In this document: positions 49,593 through 58,835 of the stretch, in pieces
How positions within the stretch are numbered: the stretch's first letter is position 1
Layout: the number at the start of each line of letters is the position of its first letter
NCBI GenBank assembly: GCA_958510875.1
Contig: OY294067.1
Location: 149,246,962 to 149,310,961, forward strand
Length of the DNA: 64,000 bases
Reading direction: 5' to 3'
Origin: Endomychus coccineus
Taxonomy: Eukaryota; Arthropoda; Insecta; Coleoptera; Endomychidae
Notes under the pieces: model-generated
The model's input: only the letters and a program-made list of their open reading frames with translations
Told to the model about the DNA's origin: nothing
Databases searched by the model: none
Translations under genes and position numbers: made by a program

Positions 49593-51432
49593 TTATATTC
49601 TGATACAGAATAAAAACAATAAAGTTTTTGGAAGTGTCCGGATATTTGTGGGTAGTTTATTGAAAAATTTAAAAGCTGTATAGTTAATACCATTTCGAGA
49701 TGTGCTTAATCTGAAAAAAATGTTTCTTATATTTTCTTTGTGGCGAGTGTTATGTGTGTGGATTTCCTCCTGCCTAAACAATCCATCAGTGTTCTCGTGA
49801 GCAAAAAGAAGACAATGACTGATGTAGAGGCACGGGAAAATTAGAATTTGCAATTTCCTAAACGAGTCTCTACAACTGACCCTATGCTTAAACCCAGCGA
49901 AAACTCTGATGGCTCGCTCTGAGCAATATCCCTATAATGATCTGCATGTACAGTCCATGTTAAACGGTGGTCTATATAGACACCTAGAAATTTGGTATGA
50001 GTGGCACCTCCAAAATCATGTCGCTCCCTTAACGTAAAAAGTATCTCCACAATCTTTGAATCATTGAGAGTTAATTTATTGGCTGATAGCCAGTTTTTTG
50101 CTATGTACATTATGTTTTCACTATTCTCCTTCAACTGTTCCAACTCCTCTCGACAGGTAGACGCTGTCGCATCGTCCGCAAATAGTTCATAGTTAATTTC
50201 GCCTAAATAATCAACAGAGTCATTGATGTCTATAATAAATAAAATAGGCCCCAAAATAGATCCTTGCGGCACACCTACACTTAATGATTTTACTTGCGAA
50301 CTAGCATTGTTGACAATAACAGTTTGAGATCTATTGGAGAGATAGGACTCAATAAGTTTTACAGATTCATTTGTGAAATTTTATTTTATGTTATGAGTTT
50401 TCGAAGGAGTAATGCATGCTCCACACAATCAAAGGCCTCACTCATATCCAGAAACAGAAACGAAGAATACATACCTTTCTCAAAACAATCTACTGTGTAA
50501 TTGATGAAATGACCAATCGCATCTACAGCATTTTTCCCTTTTCTAAATCCAAATTGGCACTCGGAAAACAAATTGTAATCTTCGTTATTTGAATGGAGAT
50601 TGCTTTTTCTAAGATTTTCGATATAACTGGTAGTAATGATATTGGCCGGTAATAAGAAACTATATCTCGGTTACCTTTTTTAGATAAAGGTATTACTTTG
50701 GCTTCCTCAAGGCAATCTGGAAAGGTGCCAGATTGGAAGCAATTATTAATATGAATAGTAAAAGACTCGATTAGTACATTGATGTTTCTCTTCATAAGAA
50801 TAACAGGCAATCCATAAATATCTTTGGGGTAACTATTTTTAAGGGAATTTATAATGTTTCTTACTTCATTGTATGTAATTTCATTGAAGGAAAAGGAAGT
50901 GTCAAGTGGTATGCTTCTCATGCTTTGCATGGGATCAATATTTACTGATGGTAAGTCTTTCATTAGTTCATGTGGAATAGGAGGAAAGAAATTATTTAAA
51001 GTGTCAGGATGTATGGAATTATGTTCTGAATGTTTAATAGATTTTCTTTTATCATTTATCAGATTCCACATGCTTTTTAAAGGATTGGAGGAACTTCTAA
51101 TATATTTTTCATTTGCAAGCATTTTTTCTTGTTTAATTTTTTTATTATATTGTAGTCTAAATTTGTTTCTGATTTCTTTCAAATCTAATGTTCGATGTAT
51201 ATTATACATATCATTAACAAGTCGTAATTGTGACCTCATTGTTTCTAACTCTATTACTGTTCTTAGTTTTCATTGTTACTTCAGGAAAAGCCAAAGTAAA
51301 CGCCTCGGTCAGTTTATCAAGGAAAAGAGAACAACTATTGTTTGCATAGCCTTGTTTTAAGCAGTCCCAGTTGATAACTTCAATGAGATTATGAAACGTG
51401 TTAAACCCCTTTTGAGTTAAGGGTCGACACAC
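49593..51432 (-). pseudogene. LINE reverse transcriptase, frameshifted
   Basis: The linker after the endonuclease is at 51432-51214. RT begins at 51239, with SMWNLINDKRKS, EVRNIINSLKNSYPKDIYGL, VIPLSKKGNRDIVSYYRPIS and LLPVISKILEKA. Then, in other frames, come CQFGFRKGKNAVDAI, motif A FLFLDMSEAFDCVEH, motif B MPQGSILGPILF and motif C YELFADDATAS. The tail TRHKENIRNIFF, YTAFKFFNKLP ends at 49593. At least three frame changes make it inactive. It belongs to the same transcriptional unit as the endonuclease above and is separated from the Polinton end by about 180 bp. Confidence 0.75.
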
Positions 51433-51480
51433 CTTGTTGAGATAAATGTTGTTTTCAACGGGAATAACAACTGTTAGATT

Positions 51481-52262
51481 CTAACCATCATGATCAGAAA
51501 ACTGTAAAGGTATAACCGTGCTATCATATCCCTCCATTGAGAAGTTCAGAAATATATTATCCAAACAGTTATTACCGCGCGTAGCTTTAAAGACAGTTTG
51601 TATAAAACCCTCTGATTTTAGCACATCTAGAAATCTGTCTGTTGTATTTTTTGAATTGTTACATAATGTGGACGTTGCATTATCTGAAATTCCAAATTTT
51701 GAATTAAAATCCTCACAAATGATCACATTGCTAAAATAACTAGATTTTATTACAATTAATAATTTTTCTATTACTAAGATAAAATTTTCAAAATTAGATG
51801 AATATGGAGGCCTGTATACACAAATGACACAAATATTAACATTACGTACATAAATTGCAGATAGCTCACAAACATTTTCCACAGATAGGCTTTCAATATT
51901 ATTTAATGAATCACATGAGTATATTGTTTTATGTAATAGCATCACACCACCTCGAATGGAGTTTGATCTGGAATAAAAAGATGCTGTTTGCCATCCCTTG
52001 ATATTAAAATTGAAAATTTCATTGCCTGTTAGCCAATGCTCACTTATGCATAGCACATCGGGATTTTGGTTTTGTATCATTATTTCAACCTCATGTATTT
52101 TGTTCTGAAGGCCTTGTACATTCATATGAAAAACATTAAAATGTCCTAACTTGGAATTCTTAATATCTAGCTTATTTCTGCCTACGTTCACATCACTTTC
52201 CACTTCGTTTTGATCTTGATTTGATGAGCATATAAGCTGATGCTGATTGATACTACATTGTG
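51481..52262 (-). pseudogene. LINE endonuclease domain (APE-like)
   Basis: The frame holds FNVFHMNVQGLQNKIHEVE, PDVLCISEHWLTGNEIF, RGGVMLLHK, ICVICVYRPPYSSNFE, CEDFNSKFGI, NCLDNIFLNF and SDHDG. These are the ordered blocks of apurinic/apyrimidinic-type endonucleases of Jockey/CR1-like LINEs. The usual GDFN is changed to EDFN. The frame opens at about 52276 without a clear ATG (ICSSNQDQNEV region) and closes near 51481. In active elements this domain nicks target DNA to prime reverse transcription. Confidence 0.75.
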
Positions 52263-52496
52263 TAAGCTTACCTTAGTTTATTATATGGGTTATTTTCTCA
52301 GTAGATGTACTGGACGAGTTCGGCCTCAGGATATCCGGTCTCCACTTCCGGTCTAGCTGTCGATGTGCATCCGATGCATGAGCTCGTCCTTATCAGTTTT
52401 GAAAGGATGTAGGTGATAAGGATTTTATTTTATTTGTAAAGAGTATACAGGGTGTGTTCAAAAAGTGTGTCACATGTACAGAGTCACGTGACTAAC

Positions 52497-52890
52497 ACAT
52501 GACAGCATGGCGGCCCTAAGGTCCAACTGTCATGGCGACCATAAGGTCCAGCTGTCATGGCGACCATAAGGACCAGCTGTCATGGCGACCATAAGGACCA
52601 GCTGTCATGGCGACCATAAGGACCAGCTGTCATGGTGGGTATAAGGACCAGCTGTCATGGCGACCATAAGGTCCAGCGGTCATGGCGACCATAAGAACCA
52701 GCTGTCATGGCGACCATAAGGTCCAGCTGTCATGGCGACCATAAGGACCAGCTGTCATGGCGACCATAAGGTCCAGCTGTCATGGCGACCATAAGGACCA
52801 GCTGTCATGGCGACCATAAAGACCAGCTGTCATGGCGTTCATAAGGACCAGCTGTCATGGCGACCATAAGAACCAGCTGTCATGGTAGAC
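52497..52890. repeat. 25-bp minisatellite in the left TIR
   Basis: About 15 tandem copies of a 25-bp unit built of CAGCTGTCATGG and CGACCATAAGG. Each unit holds a CAGCTG palindrome. Variants differ by one or two bases. The array is not a CRISPR: units are contiguous and there are no unique spacers. Confidence 0.9.
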
Positions 52891-52959
52891 CTAAGGTACA
52901 GATTGCTTCGTAGAGATGTCACCACCAAGTGACAGCTGTCATGACAGACCTAGGGTACA

Positions 52960-53565
52960 GACTGCTTCCTGGAGGGGGCTCCGCCACCTCTAGGAAGTAA
53001 TCTGTACCTTCGATCCAAAAGGTACAGACTGCTTCATGAAGATGTCATCACCACTGTCAAACATCATCATCATCAGGGTTAAACCGGAAGTGGGTTATAT
53101 ATTCGACACATTGTTACACCGGAAGTGAAACCGGAAGTGATCATTTTATTGCATATTCAGAATCTACGTGATGTGCTGAATAAGAATATACTATTTATAT
53201 GTCGATCAGTTTGACCGATCTCTCGCGATAAGGATTTGAAATTTTTTATTTTTTAAGTGGGGCTTCATGGGTATCAAATGAAAGGTCTTAACGCGTAGAA
53301 TATGAATTTCAAACTTTAGGTTGCTTCGTGTAGGTGTCACCACCAAGTGACAGCTGTCATGGTGACCATAAGGTCCAGCTGTCATGGCGACCATAAGGTC
53401 CAGCTGTCATGGCGAGCATGAGGTACAGCTGTCATGGCTACCATAAGGTCCAGCTGTCATGGTGACCATAAGATACAGCTGTCATGGCGAACCCAAGGTA
53501 CAGACTGCTTCGTGGAGGGGGCTCCGCCACCTGTAGGAAGCAATCTGTACCTTTGGTTCAAAGGT
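52960..53565. repeat. Two copies of a GGTACAGACTGCTTC hairpin
   Basis: At about 52966-53009 and 53509-53552, GGTACAGACTGCTTC is followed by GGAGGGGGCTCCGCCACC and then the complement GGAAG-AATCTGTACC. This forms stem-loops with a GC-rich apical part. Between them are further CAGCTGTCATGG units. Confidence 0.7.
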
Positions 53566-53569
53566 ACAG

Positions 53570-53885
53570 GCTGCTTCATGGAGATGTCACCACCACGTGA
53601 CAGCTGTCATCGAAGGTACAGAATGCTTCGTGGAGATGTCGCCACCACGTGACAGCTGTCATGGCGACCCTTGGGTACAGGCTGCTTCATGGAGATGTCG
53701 CCACCATATGACAGCTGTCATGGTGAACCAAAGGTACAGGTTGCTTCGTGTAGGTGTCACCAACACGTGACAGCTGTCATGGTGAGCTAAAGGTACAGGC
53801 TGCTTCGTGTAGGTGTCACGTGACAGATGTCATGGCGGACCGAAGGTACAGGCTGCTTCGTGTAGGTGTCACCACCACGTGACAA
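53570..53885. repeat. Tandem units with CACGTGACAGCTGTCATGG
   Basis: About five units of 50-60 bp, each with GGTACAG-CTGCTTCGTG, a GTGTCACC spacer and CACGTGACAGCTGTC, so each carries one CACGTG and one CAGCTG E-box-type palindrome. Confidence 0.8.
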
Positions 53886-54063
53886 AGACTGCTTTGTCAT
53901 TGTTTCAATCCGGCGACCATAGTTTACGAACGATGATGACGTCACTGCTTCGAACCGATGACAGTAACTGATTCAATCCGGCGACCATAGTTCACGAACG
54001 ATGATGACGTCACTGCTTCAAGCCAATGACAGTAACTGATTCAACCCGGCGACCATAGTTTAC

Positions 54064-54089
54064 GAACGATGATGACGTCATCATCGTTC
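54064..54089. promoter_or_regulatory. 26-bp perfect palindrome centred on TGACGTCA
   Basis: GAACGATGATGAC is followed directly by its reverse complement, with TGACGTCA, a CRE/ATF-type site, at the centre. Related half-sites recur at 68-bp spacing in the left TIR, and the right TIR holds one TGACGTCA. It lies upstream of the plus-strand membrane-protein gene, so a promoter role is possible. Confidence 0.5.
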
Positions 54090-54209
54090 ACGAACTATGA
54101 TGGTCAGATGAGGAATGAAATGCGAGTAATAATAATGATACTCTATGTGTAAATGTGAATAGTTGGAGGTTATGATAAAGATATCCAGTAAGTTTGTAAA
54201 TGTGTCATT

Positions 54210-54449
54210 ATGCATATATCTTTTGAAGAATACACACGTATACTTAGAAAATTTGTGGAGAAAGTTCATGAACTAAGAAGAGACTTGAATTTTTACGAAC
54301 ATAAAATAAAAGTTATAAGACTGTTGAATACATTTACAAGTGCAAAAAGTGAAGATAATGATGGAAGTGGGGATGTTAAAAACAAATTTCGTGATTCTAA
54401 CCACAATTCTGAATGGTATTCTATACGCGAACGTTCCCCAACACGTTGA
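54210..54449 (+). CDS. Small helical ORF overlapping the membrane-protein start
   Basis: ATG-started, 79 codons. The first 45 residues (YTRILRKFVEKVHELRRDL and neighbours) are predicted helical and charged; the tail is polar. It overlaps the next gene in a different frame, which argues that only one of the two is used or that it is a 5' exon or upstream ORF. No family was recognised. Confidence 0.3.
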   Translation: MHISFEEYTRILRKFVEKVHELRRDLNFYEHKIKVIRLLNTFTSAKSEDNDGSGDVKNKFRDSNHNSEWYSIRERSPTR

Positions 54450-54861
54450 GCGCATTTATATTTGTCTGAAGGATGTTGCAACCGATGGTGGTGGGGGGTG
54501 TAACCGTACCGAATGGATTCCGATGAATTTTAGGAAAATCAACGATAATCAATTAGAGGTATTCGCATTCAACATTCCTCAAGATAATCGTACCACCATA
54601 CATTATAAACTTAAACTTTTATTCTTTGATCGGAGTGAGGGAGATATGGCTGAATGGCAATTGCTCCAACAATCATCATGTTTACCACATGTCATACAAA
54701 AGACAATATCAACACCATCCACACGTACATCATCCTCACTAGACGAAGAAATTTCTAAAATTTTCGCAATTTTGTATGCAATTTTATCTTCTTTATCAGT
54801 ACTAATGTTGAAAATGTTTGTTAAATATGTAAAGAAGGCTATTTACCATGTAAATAAATGA
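54373..54861 (+). CDS. Putative type I membrane protein of the Polinton
   Basis: From the ATG at 54373 the protein starts MLKTNFVILTTILNGILYA, a signal peptide with likely cleavage before NVPQ. Two further ATGs in frame lie at 54358 and 54361. The ectodomain of about 110 residues has several Cys and two N-glycosylation sequons (both NRT). A Ser/Thr-rich stalk precedes a C-terminal hydrophobic span, IFAILYAILSSLSVLMLKMFV, and a short basic tail. It is the only gene on the plus strand and converges on the MSV199 gene. AATAAA follows at 54885. No homology was recognised. A virion surface or membrane-modifying role is speculative. Confidence 0.55.
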   Translation: MLKTNFVILTTILNGILYANVPQHVERIYICLKDVATDGGGGCNRTEWIPMNFRKINDNQLEVFAFNIPQDNRTTIHYKLKLLFFDRSEGDMAEWQLLQQSSCLPHVIQKTISTPSTRTSSSLDEEISKIFAILYAILSSLSVLMLKMFVKYVKKAIYHVNK

Positions 54862-54884
54862 TTGTATGAAGATATAAGTGTTTT

Positions 54885-54890
54885 AATAAA
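54885..54890 (+). terminator. Polyadenylation signal AATAAA
   Basis: Canonical hexamer 24 bases after the stop of the plus-strand membrane-protein gene. Confidence 0.6.
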
Positions 54891-54906
54891 ACAATAGGAA
54901 TGATAA

Positions 54907-55907
54907 TTATAATAATATATTGACATTATCATTTGCTAGTTCATAAGCTTTATTTTTGTGATTGATAACACATTCTATCAATGACTCGATGTTGATATCA
55001 CCAATCAATTGTTCACCCCCCTCTTCTTCTTCTGCGGCATGAATAATATTTCCTCTTGCATACCATTTCAAATCGCGGCGGAAATTCTGTTTCACTTCGT
55101 TACCAATATCGATAGCATGAGATATGTTAGACCATTTACGTATTAATCGCATTCCCCGATTTTGTAATTTTCTGTCGGCATCACGCCAACCATCCTCCTG
55201 TCGACGCATTAGGTACCATTCTGGTCTCATATCATTCGATGTTCGATATAATCCTAAATAATATATATTATATAAATTTTATTATAAAAAACAAAGTAAT
55301 TACCTAAATTTCGTCTCTTTCCGAAATTTATAGGAGGTGGAACAATATTTGGTGCAATGTTATTCCGTAAGGTGATAACATTCATTTGAATTTGTTGAGA
55401 TAAGCGTTGAGATCGTTCTTTCGCAAGACATTCACTTTCCTCAGCTCTTTGACGTTCTTGTTGTTCATAGAATTTCTCGTACTCACAATATTTCATCATA
55501 ATAAATTTCATTAACGAAAACAGTTCACGTAACTCGATGACTTTAGGAGTTCGCATTTGCATCAATAATGATTCGAAATCAATAGCATCTAGAACATAAT
55601 ATTTCTTTCGTGCATCAGTCTTATCACAAATTTCTAAATGGTGTATATGCGGGTTTTTCCTCAACAATCTTGTTATAACACCCTTTTTAGCATGATATTT
55701 TTTGCCGCGATAACCTAACCAATCCAATAGATCTTCATTCATCAGAACGCGTTGGTTTAGTTGAATATTCCAAAATAAATAGTTTCTTTTATCGTTTCTT
55801 ATATCGATCCCAAATTTTAGACACACTTCATTAACTGTTAACTTAATAAAATTGTTGGTGGACCATGTAGCCACATTTGAATCACGAACGCACGCTGCTA
55901 AGTTCAT
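54907..55907 (-). CDS. MSV199-domain protein, two exons
   Basis: Exon 1 is 55907-55304, exon 2 is 55253-54907; the product is 316 residues. Exon 1 has an MSV199-type domain at about residues 59-148. Its motifs are DLLDWLGYRGKKYHAKKGVI, YYVLDAIDFESLLMQMRTP and ELRELFSLMKFIMMKYCEYE. A charged coiled-coil segment follows (YEQQERQRAEESECL). Exon 2 (RPEWYLMRRQEDGWRDADRK, LIRKWSNISHAIDIGNEVKQ) resembles the C-terminal partner domain found after MSV199 in insect DNA viruses. MSV199 proteins occur in entomopoxviruses, iridoviruses and ascoviruses and are probably DNA-binding; their function is not established. TATAAAA abuts the ATG, so a downstream start is possible. Confidence 0.7.
55254..55303 (-). 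other. 50-bp spliceosomal intron
   Basis: Minus strand: donor TTTAG|GTAATTAC, acceptor TTATTTAG|GATTA. Removing it joins GKRRNLG to LYRTSNDMRPEW in frame. Unspliced, exon 1 runs into AT-rich codons (NKIYIIYII) and stops. The length and signals are typical of insect short introns. Confidence 0.7.
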
Positions 55908-56070
55908 TTTTATAACTGAACATTTTCTGAAATGATTCTCTCTTACATACGTGAGAACGTGAACGTGAATAGTGAGGGTGGGGGGTAACTCTCCGTTTCG
56001 ATATCATTGCAAACGTTGATAACTGACTGATAACGTCACTAGTTGTTTCAATTTGTTTCATTTCCAGCAA

Positions 56071-56104
56071 CCGACTACCATGGTTTACAAACTATGATCG
56101 TCGG
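56071..56104. promoter_or_regulatory. Palindromic motif shared with the TIR inner ends
   Basis: CCGACTACCATGGTTTACA is followed by AACTATGATCGTCGG, an imperfect palindrome. The TIR versions are CCATAGTTCACGAACTATGATGG-like (53986-54000 and 54080-54103 on the left, 63752-63774 on the right). It lies 165 bp upstream of the MSV199 gene, and the TIR copies lie upstream of the membrane-protein gene and of the ATPase gene. Confidence 0.45.
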
Positions 56105-56166
56105 ATGTTTACATCACCACCTACCGTTTGAGAAATAAAATATCAAATATAATAATAATAATAACA

Positions 56167-56172
56167 TTTATT
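56167..56172 (-). terminator. Polyadenylation signal for the capsid gene
   Basis: AATAAA on the minus strand, 72 bases past the terminal stop of the capsid frame. Confidence 0.55.
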
Positions 56173-56243
56173 GGGAAAGATACATTTTGATAGTACATCA
56201 TTTAGAACATAAATTATAACATTATGATTCATCACCTGGTTCT

Positions 56244-57446
56244 TCACACCAAATTCCGAACTGATCCTGTAATCGGAGAATACTCCATTATACGATCGTT
56301 AATGATGATGCAATAAGCCCTGGTGTTTTTGGGGAAATTCAGGAAACTTTCCATCTCTAGTTTGACGTCAACTGTTGATGACTTTATAGCATCGTTTTGT
56401 TTTGAACAGTCAATCACAAAAATTGCTCTATTCTTGAATGCTATATAATCTTACATGGGTTCGCTTATTATTTTATTTGAAAATGATTTCTGGAAATCAT
56501 AGTACATCTGGTATGCTTCCACGTATTGCTGGTCGGTGAAATTCAATTTCATTGCTCCATATGGATAACACTCTGAATTCAAGTATAATTTAACATTTAG
56601 CAAGTTTATATTATCGAAATATGCACTGTGCTTAACAGGATTATTTTTTCGATCAGTTTGGAAATCTAGAATCACATATCTGGGTCGTTCCAAATTCATT
56701 GAAGTTTTAACAGCCCAAATGTCGCGAATGCTCTCCTTCATCAACGGATTTTCATGCAGATCCCAACTACGGAATGGAATCAAAATAGGCTTCTCAGCAC
56801 TCAAATTCCCCAACATTTGAAATTTAACTTGATCACTTGGAAACACATGTCGCACTTTTAATGCTATCGTCTTCACATTTATTTTAGCCGTTTTCGTGCC
56901 TGTGCTATTAGTATAGCAATCGTTATCGGTTCGAGACCTTATCAAGCGCAGCTTATGTTTTCCACTCAAAACTTTGTTATAGTCAATGAATAGGCCTAGT
57001 AGATAATTCAACGGTATCCATAAATTGATTTTATTATTGTAGACTGAACTCAATACATCCTTAAATGACCATCCAGAAATAGCTAGAGGTATAGATTCAT
57101 GTTTGGCATATGTTAGATAAGCTCTGATGGTGCTGACAATACCAGGATCACGTACTTTGTCTATCTCTTTTCCATTCAATTCATAACTGATATATTCGAA
57201 GAGAAACGCTCCGAAATTATTCGTTAGTTTACATTCACCATCACCACTTGCTTCTGGCTGGAATTCTGCCTCGATGAATGAAGCAGACGAGGCCAAATCT
57301 ACCAACACATTTTGTTGATTGATTAATATCTCAATTTCATCGCTGTTGCCAAAAGATGTTGTGTGGGGATAGTAGGTATGAGTTTCTTCTCGGATGATGT
57401 CTTCATTGAAGTTTGGCTCGTTGAATATTTGAAGTTTTTCCGACAT
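56244..57446 (-). pseudogene. MCP: Polinton major capsid protein (double jelly-roll), one in-frame TAA
   Basis: The ATG at 57446 (MSEKLQIFNEPNF) opens a frame of 331 codons. Typical capsid segments are LTNNFGAFLFEYISYELNGK, a jelly-roll strand region around SGWSFKDVL, KHKLRLIRSR and KVRHVFPSDQVKFQML. The frame meets TAA at 56451-56453 and then continues uninterrupted for 69 more codons to TGA at 56244. The second part is clearly conserved capsid C-terminus (RAIFVIDCSKQNDAI, NFPKNTRAYCIII). The stop therefore truncates the second jelly roll. This protein forms the hexon-like capsomers of Polinton virions. The TAA-G context is not a known leaky stop. No upstream TATA is obvious. Confidence 0.75.
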
Positions 57447-57665
57447 TGTAACCAAGGGACTTCAAAAAATTGATATTTTCCAATGATAGTGATGCAGAAG
57501 CAACCTTCTCCCTCGAGCTCGTTGTAGATAATGACTAGTGACCACTATGGAGATGTCTTTTATTGCTGAAATCCAAACCCATGTTCTCAAGTGATGGCTA
57601 CTGCAACCTTCTCAGTTGAATTCCTTTCATATAATGAGTGGTGGTGAGTATTGGATTATTATTTA

Positions 57666-58403
57666 TTATTGTGAGGTATAATCCTTAACGATCTTTTTCA
57701 ATTCCAATCGTATAATAATTTCTTCTCCACGAAAATTTACCGGTTTCCAATTCTGATCTAAAATATTCAGCGTGATGTTATCGAAGGACGTCTTGCTGAT
57801 GACCGGTAGATAAATAAGATTCTTCGGCTCTATATCAATGGAAAACCCAGGTGGTACAAGAGGTGAGAACTCATATATCGTATGAGCTATCTTATTGTTA
57901 TAATATGCTCCTGCGGTTAAGTTACACTCAACACGTATTGTTTGAACTTTGATAATGTTTATAGGTCGATCAGATACGTGTAGTTCGCGAGATGTCAATT
58001 TCTTTTTGCTGAATCCCAACAGTTCGCTTATACTATCTTTAGGAATAAAATTCACTTCAAAATCACTCTTCAGCTCTGTGTGTAGAGTGTTGTTAGATTT
58101 TATTGATAATTTCCGGTCACGTTCTTCTTGCTTCACTCCTATCCCACAAACTGCACTTTGTATGAAATCCTCGATGTCTGTCAACTCGTAGGACCCCGTA
58201 GGTATAGTTACTACTTCTTCCTCACCCTTCACATTTTTATAATAAAATTTATTAAAACCTTCTTCAATGTTCGGAATGCTATTGTACGTATGCAAGCCAA
58301 CAAGTGCGATAGAATAATATGAATGAGGATCTAGTTCTATAGGTGGGTGGAAATCTACAGATAAGCGGGAGCTCTTACCCGTGATAGTGAACGTCTGAGA
58401 CAT
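57666..58403 (-). CDS. mCP: Polinton minor capsid (penton-like) protein
   Basis: The first ATG in frame is at 58403 (MSQTFTITGKSSRLSVDF), giving 245 residues. Features match the Polinton minor capsid family: LDPHSYYSIALVGLHTYNSI near residue 25, an IPTGSYELTDIEDFI segment, KDSISELLGFSKKKL, and a beta-rich C-terminus ending VNFRGEEIIIRLELKKI. It is expected to be a single jelly-roll protein forming the capsid vertices. The frame is intact. TATATAAATAG lies at 58429-58439, about 30 bases before a TCAA initiator-like site, leaving a leader of about 4 bases. It sits downstream of the protease and upstream of the major capsid gene. Confidence 0.7.
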   Translation of the reverse strand: MSQTFTITGKSSRLSVDFHPPIELDPHSYYSIALVGLHTYNSIPNIEEGFNKFYYKNVKGEEEVVTIPTGSYELTDIEDFIQSAVCGIGVKQEERDRKLSIKSNNTLHTELKSDFEVNFIPKDSISELLGFSKKKLTSRELHVSDRPINIIKVQTIRVECNLTAGAYYNNKIAHTIYEFSPLVPPGFSIDIEPKNLIYLPVISKTSFDNITLNILDQNWKPVNFRGEEIIIRLELKKIVKDYTSQ

Positions 58404-58428
58404 GATTGATGCAAACTTTACCAACAAT

Positions 58429-58439
58429 CTATTTATATA
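58429..58439 (-). promoter_or_regulatory. TATA box of the minor capsid gene
   Basis: TATATAAATAG on the minus strand, about 35 bases before the ATG and about 30 before a TCAA site at 58406-58409. Confidence 0.5.
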
Positions 58440-58454
58440 CTAATAAATGCAGGG

Positions 58455-58835
58455 TTAGTCGAGCACAACTGAAGAGTTAAAGAGGAAATCTAAACATAAC
58501 TGACCACAATTATAAGTGTTATATTGTTGAAAATTATCGTGGTTGAATAATATCTTACACTTTTTGAAATAATCCACTAGTTCGCGAGGGGGGCGTAAAT
58601 TGCCAAAACTATCATAATATAAAACTGTATCACCGACTTTATTAAACCCAACCCAGTGAGTGCCTCCATTGTCCGAGCTATCTAAATTAACTATTCCACG
58701 CTCGTTTTTCCATGGTCCGCTGGATGGTAGTTCATCACGCATAAATACTCCTCTAAAATGGGGAATTTTCAGAGCTTTTGCTAGTTTTCGTAGATCGAGA
58801 TCGGTCAGAGGTCTTCTGGGTAGGTTTACTGACAG
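58455..58835 (-). CDS. PRO: Adenain-like (Ulp1/C5-type) cysteine protease, probably expressed by -1 frameshift
   Basis: Catalytic residues are visible in order: His in GGTHWVGF, Asp in LYYDSFGNL, Gln in FQQYN and Cys in YNCGQLCLDFL. The conserved N-terminal part LTDLDLRKLAKALKIPHFRG lies upstream of the first ATG (58742, MRDELP). The frame is open back to 58848 with no ATG, so the conserved start cannot be reached by ordinary initiation. This frame is -1 relative to the PLA2 gene, and an A AAA AAC heptamer at 58835-58841 marks the overlap. From the slip site it is 126 residues. In adenoviruses and Polintons this enzyme matures capsid proteins. Confidence 0.75.
   Translation of the reverse strand: MSVNLPRRPLTDLDLRKLAKALKIPHFRGVFMRDELPSSGPWKNERGIVNLDSSDNGGTHWVGFNKVGDTVLYYDSFGNLRPPRELVDYFKKCKILFNHDNFQQYNTYNCGQLCLDFLFNSSVVLD

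Larger units (their letters stand above)
52442..54140. repeat. Left TIR of the Polinton
   Basis: 53759-53999 is the exact reverse complement of 63760-64000. A weaker match continues inward to about 54140 (GATGAGGAA-AAATG-GA-TAAT-ATAATGAT). The outer 1.3 kb presumably pairs with sequence past the right edge. It is built of minisatellites, hairpins and CCGGAAGTG repeats (53092-53140). Confidence 0.8.

Noticed and set aside
50854..51360. 168-codon plus-strand ORF
   Set aside because: Antisense of the LINE reverse transcriptase.
52497..52890. Regularly spaced repeats resembling a CRISPR array
   Set aside because: Units are contiguous 25-bp minisatellite copies with no unique spacers, in a eukaryotic transposon TIR.
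54907..55230. Separate 107-codon gene
   Set aside because: It joins in frame to the MSV199 ORF across a well-formed 50-bp intron, so it is exon 2.
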